Of a stretch of DNA of 64,000 bases, positions 21,716 to 34,500 are shown one piece after another. A program made the translations under genes and the position numbers. The notes under the pieces were generated by a model. That model searched no databases. It was not told the DNA's origin and saw only the letters and a program-made list of their open reading frames with translations. How positions within the stretch are numbered: the first letter of the stretch is position 1; each line of letters opens with the position of its first letter. The stretch lies in assembly GCA_947685225.1 (NCBI GenBank), contig CANTUV010000015.1:7502001-7566000 (forward strand). Reading direction: 5' to 3'. The DNA is from Garcia nutans. Lineage: Eukaryota; Streptophyta; Magnoliopsida; Malpighiales; Euphorbiaceae.

Positions 21716-23192
21716 TCATCATTATTAATTTAGTTTTAATCCAATATAGCATAAAGGCTATGTTTTTGTTGAACCAATGGATTAACACTTAATTAATGGG
21801 AATTATCATGAATTAACTTCTTTGTTTGAAACTACAATTATTGGTTAAACCATCTGAGTGAATTGTTCAAAAAATAAGATATTCCATATTGATATTTAGT
21901 TAACCATATACCTAGAAAAATTGACTCGCCATTCGTGTATGGAAGATATAAGGTTGGACGGTTCGTTCTTACTCTTTTGGTTCATTTCTTTGTTTATTAC
22001 TTTTGCATCCATGCATACATGCATACATGCATTGCATTACATGTCATTGATCTTTTTTGGCTCATAGCCCTGGAGTATAATATTTCAAGAGCCTACGACA
22101 ATCCAACCTATACTAGTGATGTGGAATCTAGCAATGATTTAGTCAGCTTCTCACTAAAAAGCAATGGATCCCGAGCAAGTTTAAAAGATGATAGATGTTG
22201 TACTCAACTCCAAGATGGAAGAACTAAGGGGGTCCTAGCTAAGACCATGAAAAATCAACTGGTTGCACTATTAGGGATCACTGCTGAATCATCTACTATT
22301 ACTAAGAAGTAGAAAGACAATGGAAAGGCTAAGGTTAGTGAAGTAGCCATGGATGATGACAAGGTGTTGCTTGATGATGATGATGACTGGGCTCAAAGAT
22401 CCTCAAGATAAGAAGGAGGAGCCAAAGGTTGTGGAGAAGTCAACTATTAAAAAGACAAACTTTAGTTGTAGAGAAGATGATTGCTGATTTGGAGAAAAGT
22501 TTGAAAAGAAGTTGAGGACGAAAGAAATGTCAAAGATTGACAAATTGTCGGAATAAGAAGAGGAAGTCCCTTATAAATTCAAAATTCCTTCTTTTGCTAA
22601 GTTCAATGGAACTGGCAACCCTCATCTTCATGTCAAGCAATACATTACTGTTATGCAGTCTGCTAAGGTATTTCATGCTTTTGTTGGATTCTGTTGTGCA
22701 GAATTGGTTCAACACCTTAAAAGACAATACTTAAAAGAATTAGGATGCTTTGTACAAAGCTTTCATCCAACAGTATGGATACAATACTGAATTGGAAGTT
22801 ACTTTGATGAAAGTTAAGTCGATCAGGCAGAAAAAATGTGAATTTGGTTGATTATGTGAAAAGATGGAGAAACAAGGCCGTATTGCTCAAGAAGAGACCC
22901 ATTGAATCAGATCAAATTAGGATGATTGTAAGAGGGGTGTTGTCTAATCTTTATGAAAGGAAATTTCAAACATTTTCTCTAAGCTGGCTTGCAAATAGAA
23001 GAATAGAAAAAGGGAGAAGAATCATTTTTCTACAAGAAAGAATGAAAAAGGGAACTATCAATTCGGCAACCAAAGCACCCAAAAGGTAGTCGGTGTAAAT
23101 GCAACTTGCTAAGGAGGAAGGAGGTAATTTTTGGAATTGGAAAAACCACTATCTTGGGTTTCAATAAACAGCAGAAGAGAGGGCTATTGTAG
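21716..23192 (+). pseudogene. gag: Tat-type gag remnant C
   Basis: Plus-strand homologue of the A gag. The leader match begins at about 21725, and the gag ATG at 22164-22166 reads MDPEQV then stop. Later pieces are an acidic Asp run (about 22370), FKIPSFAKFNGTGNPHLHVKQYI-like sequence (22570-22650), and NLVDYVKRWRNKAVLLKKRPIESDQIRMIVRGVL (22838-22960). Stops and shifts throughout. It ends at LTR B (23193), whose insertion or a deletion removed everything downstream. A and C gag form an inverted pair about 4 kb apart. Confidence 0.8.
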
Positions 23193-25216
23193 TGTGAGCG
23201 GGGATTTTTGCCCCCACTCCCTTGTGGAATGATTCTTGTGACTTCAGCACTGTTAGGCTCAGGGTCTTACAGAACATAGGCCTAAACCCAGAGAAAATGA
23301 AGTCGCCACCCGGTTAGGCCTGGAAAAAGAAAGGGTGGATGATTCAATTCCTAAGGAATTCCTAACCCCCTAATGGGTTCAAAAAGTTGGGTATATATAG
23401 GGAATGTGAGAATGATCCAGCACCCCCATACTGGGTCACCGACCTCCTTTTCAAATCCATATATTATCAAATTCTTAAATATTATAAAATCATCCATACT
23501 ATATGCCAAAATAAGTAATCATTGCATTAAAATCAAAACAAGTTCAAACAAAATAATAAATGGGCACCCATACAAGATGAAAACATGCCCTTATAACCGT
23601 ACTTAATGTTCAAAACAAAATTAAAATAGGACACCCACCAATTGATAGAAATATGTCTTTTACATCAATCCTAAAACTTAAAATAATTTAAATTACATGG
23701 AACTTTAACTAATGAGATACCCACGAAGTGGAAAGATACCTTTTATATTTTGAATCTAATATAAACTAATAATAAAAGGCATTCAATCATCCATTGTAAA
23801 TAAATGTAAACCATACATTACAAATTATCCATCAAATAAATGAATCATCAATCATAAGCATATAATAAATAAACATGCATTAATAATTAATTCTACTTTT
23901 AAATATCATATTAAATAATAGATGTACAAACTAGGGTTTTATTGACATGAATTAGGGTTTAAGAGAATATGATTAATGTTTTAAGGTTTTAGAAAAACAC
24001 CATTAGGGTTAGAAATTTTAGAAAAACAAGATTATGGTTTTAGGGCTTTATGAAAATACAATTAGGGTTTTTGGTTTTTAGAAAATAGAATTAGGGTTTT
24101 GGACCCTGTGTTTCAGAAATTAGGTCATTGGATATTAGGATATTAGTGTTTATGGTTTTGGGAATTGGATTGTTAGATTAGAGTTTTAGATAGAACTTTA
24201 GGATTTTAGTTTTATAAGAATCAAAATTAGGGTTTAGGTTTTTTAGAAAAGTACAGTTGGATCTTTAGTAAGGAAAACTTAGCTATTGTAGTATTAAAAC
24301 TTTGGATTGTACCAACTATTTTAATGTTAAATTAAGTAGTTTATTGGACACTTAAACAAACCATCATGAAAATCAATTCACTGGACATAAGCTAATTTTG
24401 GGATTCTCAAACAAACTACTGGATAAAGTAAATTCAAATGCATGACCTATTAAACTATAAATTCAACAATCCCTAGTCATGTTTCAAGTAAAACTGATAT
24501 AAATTAAAACCAATGAATGCAATGTACTGGACTTAATTCAAACCAAAGACAAATGTAATCAATATAAAAAGACATCATCAAAGCATCTTACATTGAATTA
24601 GTTTAGAATATACCATCATTTGTTGGCTCCACCAAAATTAAACATTGATCAAACTTTTGCTTGCAATAATTTGAAACTCTGGCCAAGCAAGACAAAGACA
24701 GTGTGCTACTGCCTTTGTGGTACAGTGTTTATGGTTTGGTAATCTATTTTGTTTGTTAGGGTTTTTAATCCCTTTTTGTTGCCTCTGATTGATTGTTGCT
24801 ATTTTCTCCAAGCTCTTTAAATTTTGTATTCATAAAAAACCTATTAGTTTTTAACCTTGAATTTAAAAACTCCCGAAGCTAATTCGCTTAGAATTAGAAT
24901 TGGAAGTTAATTCAAACTGCATCTAGACACAATGACACGTAAAATTCAAAATTAACATCCAAACTCAAGACTCAAGGCCCCTGTGGTGAATTAGCAACAT
25001 GCACAAGCCATGCCTGTGGCCAATTCATCTCAAGCAAAGCCTGTGGCGAATCAGGCATGCCGATTTTGATAAAATTTGGGCCTAGGCCGATTTTAATATT
25101 GTACCAGACCATTTTAGGTATTTAAAATTATTCCAAACTGATTTAAACCTTTAGACTTGATCTAATTCCTTTTGACAAGGGTAGGACTGGATTAGGTAAA
25201 AAATTAAGGGTTTACA
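23193..25216 (-). repeat. 3' LTR of Tat element B
   Basis: 2024 bp from TGTGAGCGGGG to GGGTTTACA (plus). Orientation comes from the polypurine tract AGGGGGCAAAC (minus strand) at 25217-25230, just upstream of its 5' end, so this is the 3' LTR of a minus-strand element whose body lies to the right. Homologous to LTR A and to partial LTR G. Contains many TTAGGGTTT-like words. Confidence 0.78.
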
Positions 25217-25230
25217 GTTTGCCCCCTGCT
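25217..25230 (-). promoter_or_regulatory. Polypurine tract of Tat element B
   Basis: The minus strand reads AGCAGGGGGCAAAC next to the TGTAAACCC start of LTR B. The same arrangement recurs at 63030-63045 beside LTR G. Confidence 0.75.
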
Positions 25231-25284
25231 TGAGCTATCTAGGACTTCAACAAAAGAGAGCGAAAAGCAACTTGATTTTTAAAT

Positions 25285-25530
25285 GGGTTCTGGACACGGG
25301 TTGGTTTGGGTTTTGGTTCAAATTGAGTTTTGGACTCGAAAATGATTTAGTTTTTGGACCCAGATTGAGTTCTGGACTCAAAAATGATTTGGGTTCTGGA
25401 CCCAAGTTGGTTTGGGTTCTGGACCTGATTGAGTTCCGGACTAGAAAATGATTTGGGTTTTGGACCCAAGTTGGTTTGGGTTCTAGACCTAGATTGAGTT
25501 CTAGACTCAAAATGGTTTGGGGTCTGGACT
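25285..25530. repeat. Tandem repeats in the 3' UTR of Tat element B
   Basis: About four degenerate units, full length about 64 bp with one shorter unit of about 43 bp, built from ATTGAGTTYTGGACTC, AAAATGATTTGGGTT and CTGGACCC blocks. They lie directly internal to the polypurine tract. Tat/Ogre elements are known to carry hypervariable tandem repeats in the 3' UTR. The peptides read through here (NPNHF, RTQTNLGP) are by-products of the repeat. Confidence 0.85.
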
Positions 25531-25539
25531 CGAGTTATC

Positions 25540-25929
25540 TGCAAAAATGAATTATAGTTAGTAAAATATTTGCAAAAAGGTGCAAAATATTTAACTATTG
25601 TGCAAAAAATTTGGCTATTTTTTACCATATATGGCTACCTATGTACTCTTGCGCCTTGAGTGGAAAAAATATTTTAGAAGCATAAAAAATATTTTTTGAC
25701 ATGCAAATATTTATTATATGCATGTGGCAGAGTAATAATAATTGACATGAACTATTGCTGTCAGATACAATGTTAAACAATAATAATAATCTATATGAAC
25801 TATTGATGAACATTACTTTTATTTATTTTGCTTTATGTTTTAATGACTTTAAACCTTTCTTAGCTTTTTTTTGTCTATTTACACAATTATAATAGCCCAT
25901 TTTGCGTTCATTTAGACTTTGAGACAGCA
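25540..25929. other. AT-rich stretch with nothing recognised
   Basis: The first bases continue the B 3' UTR, since GCAAAAAxTxAATTATAGTxAGTAAA is shared with the end of the window. After that I see no coding, LTR end or known repeat. It ends where the D pol frame begins. Confidence 0.5.
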
Positions 25930-28461
25930 TTTGGAAAATCTTATTACGTGGAGGATGAGCCCAAACAGAATCATATTATCCCAAATGAGGTACAATCTTT
26001 GATTAGTGAGTTTAAGAGAGTATTCCCAAACACATTACCCTCGGGTTTACCCCCTCTAAGAACCATACAACACGAGATAAGCTTTGTTCCGGGAGCCCAA
26101 ATTCCTCGCAAACAGTCATATAGAATGAGCCCTAAAGAGAGTGATGAGTTACAAAAGCAGGTTGATGAATTGTTGAAAAGGGGATTTATAAGGGAGAGTG
26201 TATCTCCATGTGTTGTGCCAGCATTTTTAGTACCAAAAAAAAATGGAAAATGGAGAATGGCGACTGATTCTAGAGCTGTTAATAAGATCACAATCAAGTA
26301 CAGATTTCCAATTCCAAGGCTTGATGACATGCTTGATAGATTGCATGGAGCTTCGGTGTTCTCAAGGATTGATCTTGCAAATGGATTCTATCAAATTCGT
26401 GTTAAAGAATGTGGTTATGCCAATGGGGCTTTCAAATTCACCTTCCACCTTCATGCGGCTTATGAATGAGGTACTCAAACCTTTTCTCAACAAATTTGTG
26501 GTGGTATACTTTGATGATATTCTGATTTTTAGTCATAGTTTGCATGAGCATTGTATGCATTTGAGACTTATCTTTGAGGTTTTGGACCGTGAATCATTAT
26601 ATGCTAATGTGGAGAAGTGTCATTTTTGTGATAGCACCATTAGTTTCTTGGGGTATGTTGTGCCTAAAGATGGGATTGGTATGGATCCAGAAAAGGTAAA
26701 AGCTATAATTGAATGGCCAATTCCTATCAATTTGTTTCAAGTTAGAAGCTTTCATGGATTTTGTTCTTTCTATAGAAGATTCATTAAGAATTTCAACACT
26801 ATAACAAGCCCAATTATAGATTTCATGAAGAAGGGATTGTTTAAATGGACCCCCAAGCCACCATTGCCTTTAACACACTAAAGAATGCCATAACAAAAGC
26901 TCCTGTTTTATCCTTACCCAATTTTACCTTGCCTTTTGAATTGGAGTGTGATGCTAGTGGAGTAGGGATTGGGGCTGTTTTGAGTCAAGAAGGAAAGCCT
27001 ATTGCATTTTTTAGTGAAAAGTTGAATGAAGTTAGGAGAAAGTATTATGCCTATGACCTTGAGTTTTATGCTTTGGTGCAAGCAATTAGACATTGGAGTG
27101 CATATTTGTTGGCAAATTCATTCATTCTGTATACTGACCACCAAGCACTTAAATATATTCAAAGCCAAGCTAAGTTGAGTAGAAGACATGCATCTTGGGT
27201 TGAATATATGCAGTCCTTTGATTTTTTTTTGTGAAGTATAGAGATGGTCCAAGTATTGTTGTGGCTGATGCATTGTCTAGGAGATTTGAGGTTCTTAGTA
27301 CCATGCATGCTCATGTAATAGGATTTGATGATGTAAGAACTTTGTATGAGAATGATGGGGATTTCGGTCAGATTTGGGAAAAAGTTAAGAAAGATGGTGC
27401 ATTTAGGGATTTCACTATTCATGATGGTTATCTTTTCAAGCTTGATGCTATTTGTGTTCCTCAAAGTTCTTTAAGGGAAGCAATTCTAAAAGAAGTCCAT
27501 GGTGGAGGCCTAGCTGGACACTTTGGACGAGACAAGACCTATGAATTGGCTAGTAGGAATTTCTATTGGCCAAAGATGTGGAAAGACGTTTCAAGGCTTG
27601 TTGAGGGCTGTAATACATGTAAAATCCAAAATGACATCACAATCACATGGTCCATACATGCCTTTGCCAGTTCCGAATGCTCCATAGGAGGATGTAAGTA
27701 TTGATTTTATAGTTGGGTTGCCACGAACAAGGAGAAATCATGATTCTATTATGGTTGTTGTAGATAGATTTTCTAAAATGGCTCATTTTGTTGCTTGTAA
27801 CAAAACTAATGATTCATCCATATTCTGAACTTGTATTTTGAAAACATTGTAAAACTCCATGGAATTCCAAGAAGTATTATAAGTGATAGGGATGTAAAGT
27901 TTTTGAGTCATTTTTGGAGACATTTATGGGCAAGACTTGGCACGACTCTAAAATTTAGCATGGCATTTCATCCTCAAACTGATGGACAAGCTGAGGTGGT
28001 CAACCGAAGACTTGGTAACATTTTGAGAAGTTTGTTAAAGGGAAAGGTGAAGAATTGGGATACTATATTGGCACATGCAGAAGCTTACAACAGTTCCAAG
28101 AGTAAGACTACAAATTTTAATCCTTTTGAATTAGTTTATGGTGTTAACCCTCTTATTCCAATTGATTTGAGCAAAGCACATGCTACCGTCCCATCCAACC
28201 TAAAGGCTGAAGAAAGGGCTGTTGAAAAAGTCAAACCTCATACTAAGGCAAAAGAATATATTCAGAGGAAGAATGATGCCTACAAGCATCAATCCAAGCT
28301 GAAATCTATTGTTGAATACAAAGAAGGTGATCTTGTGTGGGTGTACTTGAGGAAGGTGAGATTCCCTTCAAAAAGGAAGAATAAGCTAATGCCCAAAGCG
28401 GAGGTTCCTCATAAAGTCCTAAAGAAGATAAATCAGAATGCCTACAAGATTGAGCTTCCAC
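25930..28461 (+). pseudogene. pol: Ty3/gypsy pol of element D, broken, 5' part missing
   Basis: Pieces in order: RT N-terminus with FPNTLPSGLPPLR, VSPCVVPAFLVPKKNGKWRMATDSRAVNKITIKY and FSRIDLANGFYQIRV (25948 to about 26410). A small frame-breaking deletion follows, then MPMGLSNSPSTFMRLMNEVL and VVVYFDDILIFS with the catalytic Asp pair (to 26850). RNase H with LECDASGVGIGAVLSQEGKPIA and YTDHQALKYI (26845-27234). Integrase zinc region HGGGLAGHFGRDK and CNTCK (27480-27640), core and C-terminus HPQTDGQAEVVNR and GDLVWVYLRK (27831-28461). Several frameshifts; gag and protease are absent. E is inserted at 28462, and the frame resumes at 61127. Confidence 0.9.
28457..28461. repeat. Left target-site duplication of E (tccac)
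   Basis: tccac at 28457-28461 is repeated at 61127-61131, directly outside the two LTR ends of E. Counting the duplication once restores the D reading frame. Confidence 0.93.
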
Positions 28462-29340
28462 TGTAATACCCTATACTCTATAGAAGTACTATACATATAC
28501 CTTGTATACATACAGTATGTATATAAAATATAAGAATGCCATTTTTCATTACAGATTAAAACCTTTACCTTAGTTCCAAACAATAATACATTTTATTTAA
28601 AGAACATTTACAAAATCATTATACTTTTGATGATATTATATATATATATATAAATTACCTTGTCTTTTCCAAAATTCATTTAAGTATATATATATATATA
28701 TATACATTTTTATCAAAATATAACATAATAAAATTGTACATGTATGCACCACCTTCTAGTTGGTCTCGAAATACTCTTACCCTTCTCGTGGCATAACATT
28801 TTGACTCCCGGATCAATCATCTATTCACCTGTGCGATTTACACAACCGCGCTAAGCTCGAAAGCTTAGTAGTACAAATAAATATTTTAAATATACATTAC
28901 AGAAAAATCATACTTCATATATTAACATCATGTATCATCATTTTCAATCATGCTTTCCCTTTTCAATGCACTCTTCATATATTTCCACTAATCTCATAAT
29001 TTATATAAATATACACATATATCATTACAACAAACCACAATTCAATGACTTATCAGAACCTTCATGAAATAATACTCACAATTTACACGTCCATATACAT
29101 ATTACACATCATATTGTATTTTCATAATCTCATCATTCAGCATAGTTTCTCAAGCCACATTCATTTTCAATAATTTTCTTATGTATTGTAATCATCTCAT
29201 TCCATAATTATCATCATATATCTCATAACATTTTATCTTATTCCATAATTCACATTAAAGCAAAGACACACATGGGCCCAAAGAAACTAATATGACATTC
29301 AACTTTTAGACTTAATGTTTTGGTTCAATTATCACATTTA

Positions 29341-29575
29341 TCATCCCAACTAGGCTTCAAGGATTAGGCCCAACCAAGCTTCAAGGGGAGCAAAGCATGC
29401 CAAGCATCAACCCAACTTGTCTTCAAGGACCAAACCCAACCCAGCTTCAAGGGTTTGTAACATCCCAACTAGGCTTCAAAGACTAGGCCCAATCAAGCTT
29501 CAAGGGGAGTTAAGCATGCTAAACTTCAACCTAACTTGACTTCAAGGACCAAGCCCAACCCAGCTTCAAGGGATT
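29341..29575. repeat. CTTCAAGG-centred repeats in the E LTR
   Basis: About eight copies of a core like CCCAACYNNGCTTCAAGG with variable flanks. The right LTR carries them at 35884-35966 and 59022-59165. F inserted inside one copy, so TSD tcaag is part of the motif. Confidence 0.75.
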
Positions 29576-30238
29576 GTTACTTTTAGGCATGCCACCAATA
29601 ACAAAACTCTGAAAATTGAGTAACATATTAGGCACACAATTCTTTTATTATTTCATTGTCAATTCCATTCTCATGTTCTCATAATAATCTAGGGAAACAT
29701 GCCCAACTATTTCATTTGCATCATTATAGCCAACAACAATGGCTTCACATCTCATCATTAGGGTATACATAACCATTTGCATTGTACATACACTTTGAAT
29801 GCCCATTATATCTTTCATATTTCATATTTCACCTTTATATCCATTAACAATAGTTTCATATTTCATCATTGAGATATACATAGCAAAATACATTATTCAT
29901 ATATTTAGAATCTTCAACATATATTCCACATAGTACACATAATACAAAATCATAGCACATTTCTCACACATCAACAATGTAATAAGTAACTTAACACATT
30001 TCCAATCAAATGTGTTAAGTCCCATAGTAATGCAAATATATAGAATCATATAGGGTTTGTACTTACCTTTAAGAGCAACTTACACCAATTCCAAACTCCT
30101 CTTCCATGAATCATTTAATATTTGGATTAGGGCAACTCAATCTCTTCAAAACCTAATCCAAAGGTGATTATACACACTCACTTAGAGATACACATAAGAT
30201 AATAAGAATAAGAACCAACTAGGGCAAACTCTATGCAT

Positions 30239-30595
30239 GACACGCTCAACAACACGGGCGTGTCCCTGATCGTGCCCTAAATCAAGAACACAGAAGCTTT
30301 GACATGCTCAGTGACTTGGGGGTGTCACTGGCCGTGTCAATCCTTCCTCAACACAGTGGCTATGACACGCTCAGTGACATGGGCGTGTCACTGGACATGT
30401 CATTCATTCTGCCTCATAGAAACATTGACATGCCCAACAACACGGGCGTGTTCATGGCCGTGTCAATTACTTTATCTCACAATAGCTATGACACGCCCAA
30501 TGACATGGCCGTGTTAATGGTCATGTCATAAACGTTAAGCTCAGCACCGTTGACATGCCCAACGACATGGCCGTGTCACTGGCTGTGTCAGGCAA
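30239..30595. repeat. 62-63 bp tandem array with ACACGG/GCGTGT dyads (E left LTR)
   Basis: Six units starting at about 30239, 30301, 30364, 30427, 30490 and 30552. Each starts with GACAYGCYCA, has a GGGCGTGT- or GGCCGTGT-type block about 20 bp later and another CGTGTCA block, so each unit can form short hairpins. The same array is in the right E LTR (about 59833-60174, last unit shortened) and in all three H LTRs. Confidence 0.88.
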
Positions 30596-31521
30596 AAATT
30601 ATGCATTTTGAACTCTCATCCATGTAAACACAATCACTCCAAAATCCATACTACAACACCCTTAATCAACATCTTAGTTTATATTCATAAATCACCTATC
30701 AATTCAACACTTATATAACTTCAACATATCATAATAATAATCATTATATACATCATCCATATATCAATTACTCAATTCCCCAACTCATTTATACTAAACC
30801 CTTACTAAACAATTTCAACAACTCATCATCATCCTCACAAATAACCATATTATCATCATCTAAATACCAATTCAACACATATATACACTTTAATCTTTCA
30901 TTATCATCATCTTCACACACTAACCATATCAAATATAAACTCAATCTATAGAAATTAACACAAGGAAAAGAATACTTACTTGAATTCTTTGCCAAATCTT
31001 CAATATCCACCTTCAATTCTCTTAAAGCCCTTATGAATTTGATGTGTATGCCAACAAAATCACACCTTTCCCTCTCTCTCTCTCTCTCCCACGTTCTAGA
31101 GGAAGAAGAAGAATAAGAAAGAAAGAAAGAAGATCGTTTCTTCCTTTGTCAAACTTATCTTATATATATATATAATAATATAATTAAATACCCCTAAAAA
31201 TTCTCCACCACAATATTTGTCCTTCCCTTTGACTTTCTTTCTTCTTTTTCTCTTGTCATTATTATCATTATTATTATTAATTATTTATTTACACTTTACT
31301 TTTCCTACCCCAATACATATACATCATATATATGTGGTGTATATGTTGCTATATGTATATGTCTTATATATTGTATTTATATTTCCCATATTTTTCAAAT
31401 ACAATATATACATATCATCCTTCATATATATCTATCTCGTATACTATCTTCTTTACATATTTCACCAACATATTCTCTCACAACTACTACTCCAAAGTAC
31501 ATCAAAAATCGAGGTATTACA

Positions 31522-31535
31522 ATTCTCTCCCCCTT
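31522..31535 (-). promoter_or_regulatory. Polypurine tract of E
   Basis: The minus strand reads AAGGGGGAGAGAAT, directly upstream of the 3' LTR. It is nearly the same as the H tract (GAGGGGGAGAAT). Confidence 0.88.
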
Positions 31536-34500
31536 AAATAATTCCGTCCTCAAAAATTTCCAGTACGACAACAATCCATTCTTAACAAAATACCATCTTA
31601 ATTTTCATATGAAACTAATCATATTCTTAAATTATTATTTCATCAAATCACATAACTTTTACTCTCCCCCTTAGAGCCAATCATCTCCTCCCAATTTCAT
31701 AACTTATGATTATATATATATCATTACGTTCTCAACAAAGCAATCAAGATAACTCATTACATTCCCAATTAATGTATCTTTATACCAGAATCAGCTCATC
31801 TTATAATATACATATACCTCGCCCATCTATTATGTTCAAGATATTTTATCACTTCATCTCTTTATAGATACTCTCTTAACTTTAAATTTAGAGGTTATTG
31901 AATTATATCTTAATATTGATTATCCCGTCACTACAGTCACTTTCAAAATAAACACTTATCAAATCTAAATTTATAATAATATTCTTATTTTTCACACACT
32001 TAATTCCTTCTTTAACATGTTTTTCACTTAACATTAATATTAATACAATGCCTTTAAACTTACTTTACAGATAATCAACCTTTTTCCTTTTATCATCATT
32101 TACAATTGATATTTCTTAACTCATTCATATCCATTCATATATCAGAATATTACCTCATATACATTATCACATATATCTTATACTCTTAGTACAACTATAT
32201 TAAATCTCAATAATGATTCACAATCTTAGCGAAATCTAGATCAATTGATCTATCTGTCACAATATACCAACGTCTCAATCCTATTCGATTCAAGCCAACA
32301 ATTAACTTATTTAAACTTATCATTAGATTTCAATATATGACCTAATTCTATTAGGTCAAGCTTATATTCAAATTCTAATATCTTTGGATCCATCTTTTCA
32401 GCTTTCTGAAATTTTGATTATTTATAACGAATCACTTCAAATTATTTTTCAATATACATATATTTTGTTTTCTATCGTCTTAGAACAATTTCCACAAAAT
32501 TCTCATGATTATCTCATCCCATAGTTATTACCCATAGTTCATTCACTTAAATATTATTTCCATTAACTTATTCACCTTATACCATTATGAACATATGCAG
32601 TATAACTTTCAATCACATTTTGTAATTTCTCTCATTTAACATCTCCTCACATACCATTACTATATTTACATAATCACCTTTCTATCACATTATCCATAAC
32701 TCAAAACATTTTAACAGTTCTCTTTTCTTTCCATACTTTCTATAATTATAAACAAATTTCCAGCATAAAATTATAAGGTACAACTTTACCAATCATAACT
32801 CTTGACCATGTTTCTTGAAGCATAATTATCAATCTCACCAAAACTATACTACGGTCATGTCATCTCAGGCCCAAGTCCATGGATAACAAAATTAACCTGC
32901 CAAATATACTAAACAAATCATATGGCCATAGTATATTAAAGGTCATGCCTGTGGCTTATAAATCAATACTGCCCCTCTATTATTCTTCTTCAAACATTTC
33001 CAATTACAATGCGAAGTTTGTATCGCAAAGATTATATATTCATTCTCTAAACTTTTGCTATACCAAGAGTTAACACATTTCAACTCCGTTTCAAAACAAT
33101 TTGCTCTTGATCATCATTAGCCTAACTCATGTTCAACAATATTATCTTTAACATCTCTTACGCACAACATTCGATCATATGTAAATTTTACACAACTTCC
33201 ATTTATTACTCTATTTCTAATCTATCTCTTATAAAAATTTTCATACATTATACTTCCCTTTTTCCTTACAATCTCTTATTATACACATATGCAGAGAACA
33301 TTTCCACATGCAGATACTTTGGGGCCCAAAACATTATATGATCATCAAGTTCAGTTATTACAATAAAAATTTCACTGTCCTGTATTACTCGAGTCCATTC
33401 CCAATCTCTATTTCATCACATAGTCTAGCTCTGCGCAGGTCAAGACCTAATTTCTCTTAGGTCCGCTAATACATGTAATATCATTCTCAATACCACTAGA
33501 CATGTAATTGTATAAAATAACAAACACACAATAACATTTTTTTTACCACATACACATTCATAGGTCACATTCATAATGTGACTTACTTTCCACATTTCTT
33601 ACATATTACAATTACTTTCATATCAAAAAACTCATCTCATATATTCTATACATGTATACACATAATCGTGCAATTATATTTAATTCCTCTTTTACATACA
33701 ATCTATACAAATTTAACGTTTATTACTTTTCATTGAACATTATCATTCTTATTCTTTTGACATGACTTAAGTTATTTATCAACTCAACATATATATACAC
33801 TCTAATCATAATAACACTTCACATAAATCTTAGTCACATTTCTCTGGTGACATCTCTCTCACATTTGTTTTTAAATGCATTTAGTATACCCTTCATATCC
33901 ATTTTCATCATTTCCAGTCAAATTACTTAAAGTAACTCATTTTCACTTGCTTAGCCCTTTTTCCTTTATTTCAAAACAAATTTTTGTATTATCAATCACA
34001 TTACCCAATTCATAATACTTTCATATGCAATAATATTCATTCCAAATAACTCATATGCTTAATATACATTAAACTAGCGATATCTAAATAATCCTCATCA
34101 AAATTCTATTAAAACTCTAAACTCTCAACTTACTACTTTACCTAAACTTCAATTTACTAATCTCGCTTTCTTAATATTAACTTTAAAAACATTATATATA
34201 TATATACCATAATGTAACATCAAAACATATCATTTTCACAATTAATAAAGCTCATTTCAAAAATCCAAATTTCACATATTACCACCATTAACATGAGCTT
34301 TAACAGCACTTAAGCATATTACATTTCTAACATTAAAATCACAATGTTTGCATTAAAACAACAATGCAAACAACACCATTATATCTCCTTACGTTAACCA
34401 ACATCATCCCTTTTTAAAACCTTAACTTTACATACCCAAACCCTAAATTGTCACACTTTGTCTATAACAATCAACTCACTCAATATTCCACCATACTCTC

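Larger units (their letters stand above)
28462..31521 (-). repeat. 3' LTR of E, complete
   Basis: 3060 bp. By eye about 14 substitutions and a few indels in the first 440 bp against the right copy, roughly 3%. Contains (TA)n runs (28637-28710), CTTCAAGG repeats (29341-29575), the 62-63 bp tandem array (30239-30595), a CT microsatellite near 31073 and two splice-donor-like sites on the minus strand (30061-30066, 30971-30979). Small ORFs inside are not credible genes. Confidence 0.93.

Noticed and set aside
25247..25628. ORFs with repeated NPNHF/RTQTNLGP peptides
   Set aside because: They are translations of the Tat 3' UTR tandem repeat; different units shift frame and no domain is present.
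28637..28710. (TA)n tracts as possible origin or MITE ends
   Set aside because: Simple repeats that vary in length between the two E LTRs, with no inverted termini or duplication around them.
30299..30531. ORFs rich in Cys/Trp/Thr in the E array
   Set aside because: Periodic peptides from the 62-63 bp repeat in two frames; not credible genes.
30239..30595. Regular 62-63 bp repeats could suggest a CRISPR array
   Set aside because: The repeat blocks are degenerate, the intervening sequence is itself repeated, there is no cas gene, and the array lies in LTRs of plant retroelements.
31217..31541. Hydrophobic Phe/Leu/Tyr-rich ORF (also at 60816) resembling a membrane protein
   Set aside because: Produced by T/A-rich LTR sequence with microsatellites. 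The right copy only becomes longer because it reads through into D pol.
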